A stretch of DNA of 64,000 nt from Pseudoxanthomonas suwonensis (GCF_000972865.1 NZ_CP011144.1:1798001-1862000), one strand, 5' to 3'; shown: positions 50,699 to 61,803, counted from the stretch's first letter. The notes: generated by a model not told the origin, from the sequence alone. Numbers and translations: made by a program.

Positions 50699-52819
50699 AT
50701 GACCTCCCGCACCCGGTACCGCGCCGCAGGCGCGCTCCTCGCCGCAGTCCCCACCCTGGCCGCCGCCGCCGACACCACCCTGCCGCGGGTGGTGGTCACC
50801 GCGCGCGTGGACTCGGTATCGGCCTTCGACCTGCCCGCCTCGCTGGACGTGATCGACCTGGGCCGGGACTCGTCACGGCCGCAGGTCAACCTGTCCGAAG
50901 TCCTCGGCGGCGTGCCCGGCCTGCTGGCGCGTGACCGGCAGAACCATGCGCAGGACACCCAGCTGTCGATCCGCGGCTATGGCGCGCGCGCCACCTTCGG
51001 CGTGCGCGGGGTGCGCCTGTATGCCGACGGCATCCCGGCGACCATGCCCGACGGCCAGGGCCAGCTCGCGCACTTCAGCCTCGCCGCCGGCGACCGGGTC
51101 GAGGTGATGCGCGGACCGTTCTCGGCGCTGTACGGCAATTCCTCCGGTGGCGTGGTCCAGCTGTGGAGTGCCGACGGCGGCGACGCGACGCAGGCCGACC
51201 TGCGCGCGACCGCGGCCCGCTACGGCAGCGTCGCGGCCAGCGCGCGCCTGCTCGGCAGCGTCGGCGCCAGCGGCTACAACGTGGCCGCGTCCGTGTTCGA
51301 CACCGACGGCTACCGCGAGCACAGCGCCGCCCGGCGCGAGTCGTTCAACGCCAAGCTGCACCGCGAGCTGCCCGGCGGCGGCCGGCTGGACCTGGTCGGC
51401 AACCATTTCCGCTCGCCGCAGGCGCAGGACCCGCTCGGCCTGACCTGGGCGCAGGTGCGCGAGGACCCGCGCCAGGCCACCGCGGTGGCGCTCCAGTACG
51501 ACACCCGCAAGTCGGTGCGGCAGGACCAGCTGGGCGCGAGCTGGCGCCAGCCACTGGGCGAGGCCGGCGACCTGCGCCTGTCCGGCTACGGCGGCGCACG
51601 CGCGGTGACCCAGTACCTGGCGGTGCCGGTGGCGGCGCAGGCCAGCCCGCTCAGCGCCGGCGGCGTGGTCGACCTGGACGGCGGCTACGGCGGGCTCGAC
51701 GCGCGCGCCAGCTGGCGTGGCCAGGCCGGCGGCGGCGATCTGGAATTCACCGCCGGCGCCAGCGCCGACCGCCAGCGCCAGCGGCGCCGCGGCTACGAGA
51801 ACTTCCGCAGCGACGGCGCCGGCCCGCCGCTGCTCGGCGTGCGCGGTGCGCTGCGCCGCGACCAGCGCGACAGCGTCGACAACCTCGACGGCTACGCGCA
51901 GGGCTGGTGGCGGTTCGCGCCGCAGTGGTCGCTGCTGGCCGGCGCGCGCTACAGCACGGTGCGCTTCCGCTCCGACGACCGCTACGTCACCGCCGCCAAC
52001 CCCGACGACAGCGGCCGGGTCGAGTATTCGCGGCTGACCCCGGTGGCCGGCCTGGCGTTCGCGCCGCACGAGGACCTGCGCCTGTACCTGTCGGCCGGCC
52101 GCGGCTTCGAGACGCCGACCTTCAACGAGCTGGCCTACCGCGCCGACGGCGGCGCCGGCCTGGCCTTCGACCTGCGTCCGGCGGTCGGCCGCAACCTGGA
52201 ACTGGGCGCGAAGTGGCGGCGCGCCGGCGGCGCGGCGCTGGAGGCGGCGGTGTTCCGCGCCGACACCGACGACGAGCTGGCGGTGGCACGCAACAGTGGC
52301 GGGCGCAGCAGCTTCCGCAACGTCGGCGGCGCACGCCGGCAGGGCGCCGAGCTGTCGGCGCGGCTGCCGCTGGCCGAGGCCTGGTCGCTGCAGCTGGCCG
52401 CGACCTGGCTGGACGCGCATTTCCGCGACGCCTTCCCGCTGTGCACCGGTACCTGCACCGCGCCGGGCGACATCGTTCCCGCCGGCACCGCGATCCCCGG
52501 CGTCGCCGGCCGCCAGGGCTACGCGCGCCTGCAGTGGAACGGCCAGGCCTGGGACGCGGCGCTGGAGGCCAACGCGGTCGGCGCAGTCACGGTCGACGAC
52601 CGCGGCAGCGCCTCGGCGCCGGGCTACGGCCTGCTGCACCTGGAAGCGGCGCGCCGCTGGGACGCGGGCCAGGGCCGCCTGCGCGGATTCGCCCGGATCG
52701 ACAACCTGCTGGACCGGCGCCACGTCGGCTCGGTGATCGTCAACGAGGCCAACGGGCGTTACTACGAACCCGGGCCCGGCCGCAGCCTGCTGCTGGGCCT
52801 GGAGTGGCAGCCGCGCTAG
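50699..52819 (+). CDS. TonB-dependent outer-membrane receptor
   Basis: A 706-residue receptor. The signal peptide spans about 1-25 (AAVPTLAAAAD). A plug domain (about 30-150) contains LSEVLGGVPGLLARDRQN, SIRGYGARATFGVRGVRLY and RVEVMRGPFSALYGNSSGGV. The barrel (about 160-706) has alternating amphipathic strands and closes with RIDNLLDRRHVGS and the terminal block SLLLGLEWQPR. It takes up a siderophore, vitamin or other ligand with ExbB/TonB energy; the ligand is not identifiable. No ligand-linked genes lie next to it. Confidence 0.9.
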   Translation: MTSRTRYRAAGALLAAVPTLAAAADTTLPRVVVTARVDSVSAFDLPASLDVIDLGRDSSRPQVNLSEVLGGVPGLLARDRQNHAQDTQLSIRGYGARATFGVRGVRLYADGIPATMPDGQGQLAHFSLAAGDRVEVMRGPFSALYGNSSGGVVQLWSADGGDATQADLRATAARYGSVAASARLLGSVGASGYNVAASVFDTDGYREHSAARRESFNAKLHRELPGGGRLDLVGNHFRSPQAQDPLGLTWAQVREDPRQATAVALQYDTRKSVRQDQLGASWRQPLGEAGDLRLSGYGGARAVTQYLAVPVAAQASPLSAGGVVDLDGGYGGLDARASWRGQAGGGDLEFTAGASADRQRQRRRGYENFRSDGAGPPLLGVRGALRRDQRDSVDNLDGYAQGWWRFAPQWSLLAGARYSTVRFRSDDRYVTAANPDDSGRVEYSRLTPVAGLAFAPHEDLRLYLSAGRGFETPTFNELAYRADGGAGLAFDLRPAVGRNLELGAKWRRAGGAALEAAVFRADTDDELAVARNSGGRSSFRNVGGARRQGAELSARLPLAEAWSLQLAATWLDAHFRDAFPLCTGTCTAPGDIVPAGTAIPGVAGRQGYARLQWNGQAWDAALEANAVGAVTVDDRGSASAPGYGLLHLEAARRWDAGQGRLRGFARIDNLLDRRHVGSVIVNEANGRYYEPGPGRSLLLGLEWQPR

Positions 52820-52841
52820 GCGGGCGCTGGACAGGGCGGCT

Positions 52842-53019
52842 CGTCACCCGTCCTTCCCGCGGAGGCGGGGAGCACTCCACGACAGCTGCAGGATCACCCG
52901 GCGTCCCTGGGTTCTCGAAGGCTCAAGTCACTGGGTCCCCGCCTGCGCGGGGACGACGGGATATCCACGCCCTGCGCGAAGGGCCGGAAGCCTGGTTCCC
53001 GCCTGCGCGGGAACGACGG
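52842..53019. repeat. REP-type palindromes (compound) in the receptor-OMP gap
   Basis: Contains TTCCCGCGGAGGCGGGGAG, then GTCACTGGGTCCCCGCCTGC plus GCGGGGACGACGG, then TTCCCGCCTGCGCGGGAACG plus ACGG. It is a compound of the REP type seen in the nrd operon. It fills most of the 314-bp gap between the receptor and the next gene, and I see no gene in it. Confidence 0.7.
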
Positions 53020-53133
53020 CAGGTCGGCGCATGCCCGCGGCTGCCGCGCTTCGGGCGTATAGTCGCCCTGCCTGCCGCTTCGCCGCCTTCCGGCCCGGAG
53101 GGGCCGCGGCCGGATCACCGACCCGAGGTTTCC

Positions 53134-53961
53134 ATGTCGCGCACTTCGCTTTGCCGGAACACCATCCTGCTGGCGCTGCTGGCCGGCGCGCCGGGCGTGG
53201 CCGCGGCGGTCGAGCCGCTGGATACGGTCAACTTCAGCATCGGCAGCTACGTCAGCCGCTTCGATACCGAACTGCGCGCGGACGGGCGCCTCACCGACGG
53301 CACCAGCATCGACCTGCGCCGCGACCTGGGCCTGGACCCAGACGACACGATCGCCTTCGCCCGGCTGTCCTGGCGGCCGTTCGACCGCCACGAGTTCGGC
53401 CTGTCCTACTTCCGCAACGACGTCGACGTCGAACGCCGCCTGCAGCGCGACATCGTGTTCGAGGACCAGGTGTACGAGGCCTCGGCCACCGTGCGCGCCA
53501 CCTACGACCTGAAAAGCATCGAGGCCTATTACGTCTGGTGGGCCTTCTCCTCGGAGAACTGGGCGCTGGGGCCGCGGCTGGGCTTGACCGTGTACCAGGT
53601 CGAACTGGGACTGGACCTGGTCCTGGACGTGAACGGGAATCCGGTCGGCAGCGGCGCCCTGGAGGACTCGTTCAACGGCGACCTGCCCGCACCGACCCTC
53701 GGCGCCAGCTGGCGCTGGACCCCGGGCGAGCACTGGCGGATCTCGGCCGACGCCGGCTGGCTGTCCACCGAGATCAACAACATCGACGGCACGGTGAGCT
53801 ACGCCCGCCTGGGCGTGGAATGGCATCCCTGGCAGCACGCCGGACTGATGCTCGACTACAACGTCATGGACATCCGGGCCAGCACCGAGCGGCGCCATTT
53901 CACCGGGCACCTGGACATGAGGAACAGCGGCCTGCGCGTGGGGCTGATCGTCCGCTACTGA
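53134..53961 (+). CDS. Outer-membrane beta-barrel protein
   Basis: A 275-residue protein with a signal peptide (about 1-25, LAGAPGVAAAV). The mature part is a run of amphipathic strands (FSIGSYVSRFDTELRADG, FGLSYFRNDVDVERR, AYYVWWAFSSENWALG) ending in a C-terminal aromatic (VGLIVRY), as in a 10-14-strand barrel. No named family was recognised; resembles conserved Xanthomonadaceae outer-membrane proteins of the OmpW/DUF481 shape. Not obviously linked to either neighbour. Confidence 0.75.
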   Translation: MSRTSLCRNTILLALLAGAPGVAAAVEPLDTVNFSIGSYVSRFDTELRADGRLTDGTSIDLRRDLGLDPDDTIAFARLSWRPFDRHEFGLSYFRNDVDVERRLQRDIVFEDQVYEASATVRATYDLKSIEAYYVWWAFSSENWALGPRLGLTVYQVELGLDLVLDVNGNPVGSGALEDSFNGDLPAPTLGASWRWTPGEHWRISADAGWLSTEINNIDGTVSYARLGVEWHPWQHAGLMLDYNVMDIRASTERRHFTGHLDMRNSGLRVGLIVRY

Positions 53962-54109
53962 GCGGCACGCGGCACGCCCCGTCACAGCCGAAACCGTCGA
54001 GGCCGCGACGGCGGCCTGCTACGATTGCGCGGTTTGCGAACGCGCCACGCCCCCAGGCGGCCGCCGGCGCCGCGAGCCCCCTCTCCTCCCCCTGACGCAG
54101 AGCCGAGCC

Positions 54110-55312
54110 GTGTCCTTCTTTTCCAACGTCGAACTGGTCCCGGGCGACCCGATCCTGGGCCTGACCGAGGCCTACAACGCCGACCCCCGCGGCACCAAGG
54201 TCAACCTGGGCGTGGGCATCTACTACGACGAACAGGGGCGGATCCCGCTGCTCGAGGCGGTACGGCAGGTCGAGCAGTCGCTGGCCGCCGCGGCGAAGCC
54301 GCGCGGCTACCTGCCGATCGACGGCCTGCCGGCCTACACCCAGGCCACCCGCGAACTGCTGTTCGGCAAGGATTCGCCGCTGCTGGCGGCCGGCCGCGTC
54401 GCCACCACCCAGACCGTGGGCGGCAGCGGCGCGCTGCGCGTGGGTGCCGAACTGCTGCGCAAGGCGCTGCCGCACGCCACTCTGGCACTGAGCAACCCGA
54501 GCTGGGAGAACCACCGCGCGGTGTTCGGCGCCGCCGGCTTCGAGATCGTGGACTACACCTACTTCGACGCGGCCCGCCACGGCCTCGATTTCGACGGCAT
54601 GCTCGCCGACCTGGACAAGCTGCAGCCGGGCACCACCGTGCTGCTGCACGCCTGCTGCCACAACCCGACCGGCGCGGACCTGACCGTCGACCAGTGGCAG
54701 CAGGTCGCCGCGCTGCTCAAGGAGCGGCAGCTGTTCCCGTTCATCGACATGGCTTACCAGGGCTTCGACAAGGGCATCGCCGAGGACGCGGTCGCCATCC
54801 GCCTCCTGGTCGAGGCCGGGATCGACAGCTTCGTGGTCGCCAGCTCGTACTCAAAGTCGTTCTCGCTGTACGGCGAGCGCGTGGGCGCGCTGTCGGTGGT
54901 GGCCGCCAGCGCCGACCAGGCCAAGGCGGTGCAGTCGCAGGTCAAGCGCATCATCCGCACCATCTACTCCAGCCCATCCACCCATGGTGCCGCGCTGGTG
55001 GCCGGGGTGCTGACCAATCCTGAACTGCGCGCGCTGTGGGAAACCGAGTTGACCGGCATGCGCGAGCGCATCCATGCCCTGCGCGAAGGCCTGGTGGCGA
55101 AGCTGGCCGCGCTGGGCCATCCCGAGTACGAGTTCATCCGCCGCCAGGCCGGCATGTTCTCGTACTCCGGCCTGAGCCGGGCGCAGGTGGACCGGCTGCG
55201 CGACGAGTTCGGCATCTATGCGGTGGGCACCGGCCGCATCTGCGTGGCCGCGCTCAACCAGGAGAACCTGGACTACGTGGCCCAGGCGGTGGCGACGGTC
55301 AGCCGCGGCTGA
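54110..55312 (+). CDS. tyrB: Aromatic amino-acid aminotransferase (class I, PLP-dependent)
   Basis: A 400-residue aminotransferase starting at GTG 54110. The start VELVPGDPILGLTEAYNADP is typical of the AspC/TyrB family. VGGSGALRVGAELLRK, LHACCHNPTGADL, DMAYQGFDKG and the PLP-lysine block VASSYSKSFSLYGERVGAL are present, and IYSSPSTHG supplies a carboxylate-binding region. It transaminates tyrosine, phenylalanine or aspartate with 2-oxoglutarate. Together with phhA it gives the first two steps of phenylalanine catabolism. An intrinsic terminator follows. Confidence 0.88.
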   Translation: MSFFSNVELVPGDPILGLTEAYNADPRGTKVNLGVGIYYDEQGRIPLLEAVRQVEQSLAAAAKPRGYLPIDGLPAYTQATRELLFGKDSPLLAAGRVATTQTVGGSGALRVGAELLRKALPHATLALSNPSWENHRAVFGAAGFEIVDYTYFDAARHGLDFDGMLADLDKLQPGTTVLLHACCHNPTGADLTVDQWQQVAALLKERQLFPFIDMAYQGFDKGIAEDAVAIRLLVEAGIDSFVVASSYSKSFSLYGERVGALSVVAASADQAKAVQSQVKRIIRTIYSSPSTHGAALVAGVLTNPELRALWETELTGMRERIHALREGLVAKLAALGHPEYEFIRRQAGMFSYSGLSRAQVDRLRDEFGIYAVGTGRICVAALNQENLDYVAQAVATVSRG

Positions 55313-55337
55313 GACGCCCGCTGGCGCGATGCGCGAC

Positions 55338-55369
55338 GAAGGCCCGGCCGATGCCGGGCCTTCTCTTTT
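55338..55369 (+). terminator. Intrinsic terminator after the aminotransferase gene
   Basis: Perfect 11-bp stem GAAGGCCCGGC-CGAT-GCCGGGCCTTC followed by TCTTTT. It begins 25 nt after the stop codon. Confidence 0.9.
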
Positions 55370-55376
55370 CCGCTCC

Positions 55377-56727
<1,351 letters not shown>

Positions 56728-56731
56728 AGCC

Positions 56732-59347
56732 GTGTCGCTGCGCGACTACGCCCGCAAGCGCGACTTCGGCGCCACCCCGGAACCGCAGGGGGCGGCGCGC
56801 CGGCGCAGTGCGGACCGGCGCCCGGTCTTCGTGGTCCAGCTGCACCACGCCTCGCACCGGCACTACGACTTCCGCCTGGAGGCCGACGGCGTGCTCAAGA
56901 GCTGGGCGGTGCCCAAGGGCCCGTCGCTGCGGCCGGGGGAGAAGCGGCTGGCGGTGCAGGTCGAGGACCATCCGCTGGACTACGCCGACTTCGAGGGCGA
57001 CATCCCCGCCGGCCACTACGGCGCCGGCCACGTCGACCTCTTCGACCGCGGCACCTGGGCCATCGATGGCGACCCGCTGGCGGCGATCGCCAAGGGCAAG
57101 CTCGACTTCGAACTGCACGGCGACAAGCTCAACGGCGCCTGGAAGCTGGTGCGCACCGGCCTGCAGGGCCGGCAGCCGCAGTGGCTGCTGATCAAGCGTA
57201 GCGACGCACACGCCGCGGACGTGGAGGCGGACGACCTGGTCGATGGCGCCGCGCCGAAGCGTCCCCGCGCCACCCGCACGGCCACGACCGCTCCCCCTGT
57301 CGGAGCCCGTCTTGCGGGCGACCCCACGCCCCCGGCCAAAGCAACGCTCAACGCGACCTCGCCGAAACGACGCACGTCCACCACCACCCGCCCATCCCCA
57401 CGCAAGCAGGACGCCACCTGGCGCAAGCGCGCCCTGGCCCTGCCCGGCGCGCGCGCGCGGCTGCACCCGCCCGGCTTCGCCCCGGAACTGTGCACCCTGC
57501 GCGCAGCGCCGCCGGCCGGCGACGGCTGGCTGCACGAGATCAAGTGGGACGGTTACCGCCTGCTCGCCGACCTGGTCGAAGGCGAAGTCCGGCTGCGCTC
57601 GCGCAACGATCTGGACTGGACCGCGCGGGTGCCCGAGGTCACCCGCGCGGTCGAGGCGCTGCCGGTCTCCGACGCACGCCTGGACGGCGAGCTGGTGGTG
57701 CTTGACGCACAGGGCCACAGCGATTTCTCCGCGCTGCAGCGGGTGCTCGAAGGCAGTTCGCGGCAGCCGCTGCGCTACCTGCTGTTCGACCTGCCGGGCC
57801 TGGCCGGCGTGGACCTGGCGCGCGCGCCGCTGGCCGGGCGCAAGGCGCTGCTGCAGCGGCTGCTAGGCAAGCGTGCCGGCGTGCTCGCCTACAGCGACCA
57901 CGTCGTCGGCCACGGCGCCGAGGTGCTGGCCGCCAGCGGCCGCGCCGGCTTCGAGGGCATCGTCAGCAAGCGCGTCGACGCGCCATATGCCGGCGGCCGT
58001 GGCCAGGACTGGATCAAGACCAAGCACGAGCAGGGCGACGAGTTCGTGGTGGTCGGCTACACCGCGCCGAAGGGCGCGCGCGGCCACTTCGGTTCGCTGC
58101 TGCTGGGCAGGCCCGAAGCTGGCGGCCTGCGCTACGTCGGCCGCGTCGGCAGCGGCTTCGGCGACGAGGCGCTGCGCGAGCTGTACCGCCGGATGCGGCC
58201 GCTGGCGCAGGGGCAGGCGAGCGTGGCGCTACCGGCGCACGTACCGTTCAGCGCGCGCAGCGTGCACTGGATCAAACCCGAACTGGTGGTCGAGGTCGCG
58301 TTCCGTGGCTGGGCCAAGGAAGGCCTGCTGCGCCAGGCCAGCTACCGGCGGCTGCGCGAGGACAAGGCCATGGCCGAGTTGACCGCTTCCTCCGATCGCG
58401 ACGCCCGCACCGGCGTCGCCGCTTCCAAGCGCAGGACGCGCAGTGCCGCCAGCGACGACGGCAAGCGCGGCGAGGCACCGCCGCAGGGCGCAGAAGTGGC
58501 GATCAGCCATCCGGAACGCGTCGTCTACGCCGGCGACGGCATCACCAAGGGCCACGTCGCCGCCTATTACCGCGCGGTGGCGCGCTGGATCCTGCCCGAG
58601 CTGGCGCGGCGGCCGCTGTCGCTGCTGCGCTGTCCCGACGGCACCGGCGGCGAATGCTTCTTCCAGAAGCACCTCGGTCGCGGCTTCGGCCCGCAGGTGC
58701 ACGCGCTGCCGCTGCGGCAGAAGAGCGGCGTGGAGGACTACCTCTACCTCGATGACGAGGCCGGGCTGCTGCAGCTGGTGCAGATGAACGCGATCGAGTT
58801 CCACCCCTGGGGCGCGACCGTGGACGATCCCGAGCGCGCCGACCGGCTGGTGTTCGACCTGGACCCGGGCGAGGGCGTGTCGTGGAAGCAGGTGCGCGAC
58901 GCCGCCCGCGAGGTCCGCGCCCGGCTGCGCGAGGCCGGGCTGGACAGCTTCCTGCGCATGAGCGGCGGCAAGGGCCTGCACGTGGTGGTGCCGCTGGCCC
59001 CGGCCGTGCCCTGGGAACAGGCGCGCGATTTCTGCGAGGCCTTCGCCCGGGCCATGGCCGCGCACGCGCCGGAGCGCTACGTGGCCAGCATGCGCAAGGA
59101 CCTGCGTGGCGGCCGCATCTTCCTGGACTGGCTGCGCAACACCCGCGGCGCGACCAGCGTGTGCGGCTGGTCGCTGCGCGCACGCGAACACGCCACGGTG
59201 GCCATGCCGCTGCGCTGGGAGGAGCTGGCGAAGATCGCCTCGCCCGGCGCCTTCACCCTGGACAAGGCACTGCAGCGCGCCGCACGACTGCGCAAGGATC
59301 CGTGGGACGGGATCGGCGCGATCCGGCAGGCGCTGCCCACGGCCTGA
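56732..59347 (+). CDS. ligD: Multifunctional NHEJ ligase LigD (phosphoesterase-ligase-polymerase)
   Basis: An 871-residue protein starting at GTG 56732. Domain order is PE-LIG-POL. PE (about 1-165): FVVQLHHASHRHYDFRLEAD with metal-binding His. A low-complexity linker (about 165-230) is followed by LIG (about 245-540) with lysine nucleophile EIKWDGYRLLA, DGELVV and WIKTK, then POL (about 580-871) with SHPERVVYAGDGITKGHVA, LVFDLDPGEG and LRMSGGKGLHVVVPL. It works with Ku in joining double-strand breaks. The linker contains PPVGARLAGDPTPP, resembling translation of an intergenic repeat. Confidence 0.95.
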   Translation: MSLRDYARKRDFGATPEPQGAARRRSADRRPVFVVQLHHASHRHYDFRLEADGVLKSWAVPKGPSLRPGEKRLAVQVEDHPLDYADFEGDIPAGHYGAGHVDLFDRGTWAIDGDPLAAIAKGKLDFELHGDKLNGAWKLVRTGLQGRQPQWLLIKRSDAHAADVEADDLVDGAAPKRPRATRTATTAPPVGARLAGDPTPPAKATLNATSPKRRTSTTTRPSPRKQDATWRKRALALPGARARLHPPGFAPELCTLRAAPPAGDGWLHEIKWDGYRLLADLVEGEVRLRSRNDLDWTARVPEVTRAVEALPVSDARLDGELVVLDAQGHSDFSALQRVLEGSSRQPLRYLLFDLPGLAGVDLARAPLAGRKALLQRLLGKRAGVLAYSDHVVGHGAEVLAASGRAGFEGIVSKRVDAPYAGGRGQDWIKTKHEQGDEFVVVGYTAPKGARGHFGSLLLGRPEAGGLRYVGRVGSGFGDEALRELYRRMRPLAQGQASVALPAHVPFSARSVHWIKPELVVEVAFRGWAKEGLLRQASYRRLREDKAMAELTASSDRDARTGVAASKRRTRSAASDDGKRGEAPPQGAEVAISHPERVVYAGDGITKGHVAAYYRAVARWILPELARRPLSLLRCPDGTGGECFFQKHLGRGFGPQVHALPLRQKSGVEDYLYLDDEAGLLQLVQMNAIEFHPWGATVDDPERADRLVFDLDPGEGVSWKQVRDAAREVRARLREAGLDSFLRMSGGKGLHVVVPLAPAVPWEQARDFCEAFARAMAAHAPERYVASMRKDLRGGRIFLDWLRNTRGATSVCGWSLRAREHATVAMPLRWEELAKIASPGAFTLDKALQRAARLRKDPWDGIGAIRQALPTA

Positions 59348-59423
59348 CCGGCACCGGGTGCCGGAAGTCACTTTCGGCGGCCGCGCCATTGCCAGCCGCG
59401 GCCCGGCGGCCGAGCATGGCCGC

Positions 59424-60530
59424 ATGCGCCAGATGCTCCGCACCCTGCTCCAGCCCCTGCCCCTGGCCGGGCTGCTGACCATCCTCACCGTCGGCTATTC
59501 GCTGCGCTTCGCGGAGCGCTCGCACCAGCCCGAGGCGCTGCTGCTGCTGGGCGTATTCCTGTTCCTGTTCGTGGTCCTGCAGCTGCTGCCGGAACCGCGG
59601 CGCCTGCCCCAGCATCTGGTGCTGCTGGCGATGCCGCCGGTGATCCTGGCCCTGAACGGGCTGTCCGTGCGCGTGGGCGCGTCGCAGGTGCTGCTGGTGA
59701 TCTGGGCCGCCTGTACCTTCGCCGTCTGGAAGCCACGCACGGCCGCGCTGGCGGTGCTGCTGGTCAATGTGGCGTTCTACCTGCTGCTGCGCCGGACCGG
59801 CCTCGCCTCACCGTTGCCCATGGTCCTGATCAACATGGGCTTCCAGGCGCTGGCGGGCATCTGCATCCACTACGCGCGCTCGGCCGAGAGCTCGCGCGAC
59901 GCGCTGGCACGGGTCAACGCCGACCTGCTGGCCACCCGCGCGCTGCTGGCCGACAGCGCGCGCAACGCCGAGCGGCTGCGCGTGGCCCGCGAACTGCACG
60001 ACGTGGCCGGGCACAAGCTCACCGCGATGCGCCTGAACCTGCGTGCCCTGGCCACCGACCCGGCGCTGGCCCGGCGCGAGGAGATCGCGCTGGCCGAGCG
60101 CCTGTCCGGGGAACTGCTCGGCGACCTGCGCCAGGTGGTGCAGTCGCTGCGCGACGACCGCGGCCTGGACCTGGCCACCGCGCTGCGCGCGCTCGCCGCC
60201 CCCTTCCCGCGACCGGCGTTGCAACTCACAATCGCCGCGGACGTGCGCGTCACCGACCCGGCCGTGGCCGAGACGGTGCTGCGCCTGGCGCAGGAAGCGC
60301 TGACCAATGCCGCGCGCCATGCCGGCGCCGAGCGGGTGTGGCTGAGTATCGACAGCGGGGAAGACGGCTTGCGCATCGACATCCACGACGACGGGCAATG
60401 CAGCCCGCAGATCCGCGAAGGCAACGGCATGGCCGGCATGCGCGAGCGCCTGGCGGCGCTGGACGGGGCGCTCGAGGTCGGCCGCACCGCCGGCGGCGGA
60501 CTGCGCCTGCGGGCAAGGCTGCCTGCGTGA
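59424..60530 (+). CDS. NarL/NreB-type sensor histidine kinase, membrane-bound
   Basis: A 368-residue kinase. Residues about 10-155 hold five or six membrane helices with short loops. A DHp HisKA_3 box LRVARELHDVAGHKLTAMRL (about 190-209) carries the phospho-His. The ATPase has the N-box LRLAQEALTNAARHAGA and G-box GNGMAGMRERLAALDG. Its stop overlaps the response regulator's GTG start (60527-60530), so the two are translationally coupled. The signal is unknown; such membrane-only sensors often respond to envelope or membrane-active stress. Confidence 0.9.
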   Translation: MRQMLRTLLQPLPLAGLLTILTVGYSLRFAERSHQPEALLLLGVFLFLFVVLQLLPEPRRLPQHLVLLAMPPVILALNGLSVRVGASQVLLVIWAACTFAVWKPRTAALAVLLVNVAFYLLLRRTGLASPLPMVLINMGFQALAGICIHYARSAESSRDALARVNADLLATRALLADSARNAERLRVARELHDVAGHKLTAMRLNLRALATDPALARREEIALAERLSGELLGDLRQVVQSLRDDRGLDLATALRALAAPFPRPALQLTIAADVRVTDPAVAETVLRLAQEALTNAARHAGAERVWLSIDSGEDGLRIDIHDDGQCSPQIREGNGMAGMRERLAALDGALEVGRTAGGGLRLRARLPA

Positions 60531-61171
60531 ACCCGGCACCGGAGCAACTGCGCGTCGCCCTGGCCGACGACCAGGCGCTGGTGCGCGCCGGCCTGCGCGC
60601 GCTGCTCGAACGGCTGGGGATTTCGGTCGCGTTCGAGGCCGAGGACGGGCAGGACCTGCTGGACGCGCTGCTGCTGCAGCGGGTGGACGTGGTGCTCAGC
60701 GACATCCGCATGCCCGGCCTGGACGGCATCGCCGCGCTGCGCGAACTGCGCGAGACCGGCGACCGCACCCCGGTCCTGCTGCTGACCACCTTCGATGACA
60801 GCGACCTGCTGCTGCACGCGCGCGAAGCTGGCGCGCAGGGCTTCCTGCTCAAGGACGCCGCGCCGGAGGACCTGCACGAGGCGATCGTCCGGGTGGCCGG
60901 CGGCGAGACCCTGCTGGCGCCGGTCAGCACCGACCCGGTGCGCGCCCGCTACCGCTTCCATGACGAGGCACCGCCGCACGACACCTTCGGCGAACGCGAG
61001 GTCGCGATCCTGCGCCTGCTCGCCGGCGGCTACTCCAACAAGGAGATCGCCCGCAGCCTGTTCCTGGCCGAGGGCACGGTGAAGAACTACGTGTCCACCA
61101 TCCTCGACAAGCTCGGCACCCGCGACCGCACGCGCGCGGTGCTCAAGGCGATCACGCTGCGGATCATCTGA
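60527..61171 (+). CDS. NarL/LuxR-family response regulator
   Basis: A 214-residue regulator starting at GTG 60527. The receiver domain (about 8-125) has acidic pair ALADDQALVRAGL, phospho-acceptor Asp in DVVLSDIRMPGLDG, and Lys in GFLLKDAAPEDL. The C-terminal LuxR-type helix-turn-helix (about 150-210) is REVAILRLLAGGYSNKEIA plus LAEGTVKNYVSTILDKLG. Partner of the preceding kinase by the 4-bp overlap. Targets are not in evidence. Confidence 0.94.
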   Translation: MNPAPEQLRVALADDQALVRAGLRALLERLGISVAFEAEDGQDLLDALLLQRVDVVLSDIRMPGLDGIAALRELRETGDRTPVLLLTTFDDSDLLLHAREAGAQGFLLKDAAPEDLHEAIVRVAGGETLLAPVSTDPVRARYRFHDEAPPHDTFGEREVAILRLLAGGYSNKEIARSLFLAEGTVKNYVSTILDKLGTRDRTRAVLKAITLRII

Positions 61172-61228
61172 GCCGTACGGGCCGCCGATCGGAGGGCCGG
61201 CCGCGGGGATGTTTCTACATCGGCATCG

Positions 61229-61257
61229 GTAGCCGGCGCACGGAACGCGCCGGCTAC
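61229..61257. terminator. Bidirectional hairpin between convergent genes
   Basis: Perfect 10-bp stem GTAGCCGGCG / CGCCGGCTAC with a 9-nt loop, midway between the response regulator stop and the DUF4136 stop. No T-run on either side, so it may act in both directions as an RNA 3'-end structure. Confidence 0.6.
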
Positions 61258-61269
61258 TGCCGGGCCGGT

Positions 61270-61803
61270 TTACGGGAAGTCGGCGAACATCTTGGCCACG
61301 CCCGCCTCGATGGCGGCATGCTGCTTCTTCGGATCGCTCGACACGGTGTCGCTGGCGGTGCCGCGCCAGACCGCCTGCTTGGTCTTGGTGTCGAACATGT
61401 CCACGATCAGCGTGCCGACGGTATAGGTGCGCACCTGGGTGGTGGTGGCGCCCATGCCCACGCCGCCGTACCAGTGGGGACCCCAGCCCCAGCCGCCGAA
61501 GGCCGGCGCGGCGTACATCGTGTCCAGTGTCTGCTTCTGCTGGGTGGCCACGTGCGCGACCAGGGCCACGTCGCCGCTGGCGGACTCGGTCCAGCCCTTG
61601 GCGCGCAACTGGGCGTTGACGCTGTCGACGATGCGCTGCGCCACCAGCGGCGGCACGCCCTGCTGGTCCGGCTTGCTCAGCCAGGTATAGGTGCGGTAGC
61701 CGGCCAGGTTGGCCTGCGGATCGGCATCGGTATGCACGGTCGGGGTACTGGCGCAGCCGGCCAGCAGCAGGGCGAAGGCGGCGGTCAAGGCGAGATGCTT
61801 CAT
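61270..61803 (-). CDS. DUF4136-family lipoprotein
   Basis: A 177-residue protein. Lipobox LLLAGCAS places the lipidated Cys at residue 17. The domain starts ANLAGYRTYTWLSKPDQQG and has LVAQRIVDSVNAQLRAKGW, followed by a Gly/Trp-rich stretch (GGWGWGPHWYGGVGMG), then TLIVDMFDTKTKQAVWRGTA, the DUF4136 signature. The family is envelope-associated and of unknown function. It is convergent with the response regulator. Confidence 0.87.
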   Translation of the reverse strand: MKHLALTAAFALLLAGCASTPTVHTDADPQANLAGYRTYTWLSKPDQQGVPPLVAQRIVDSVNAQLRAKGWTESASGDVALVAHVATQQKQTLDTMYAAPAFGGWGWGPHWYGGVGMGATTTQVRTYTVGTLIVDMFDTKTKQAVWRGTASDTVSSDPKKQHAAIEAGVAKMFADFP

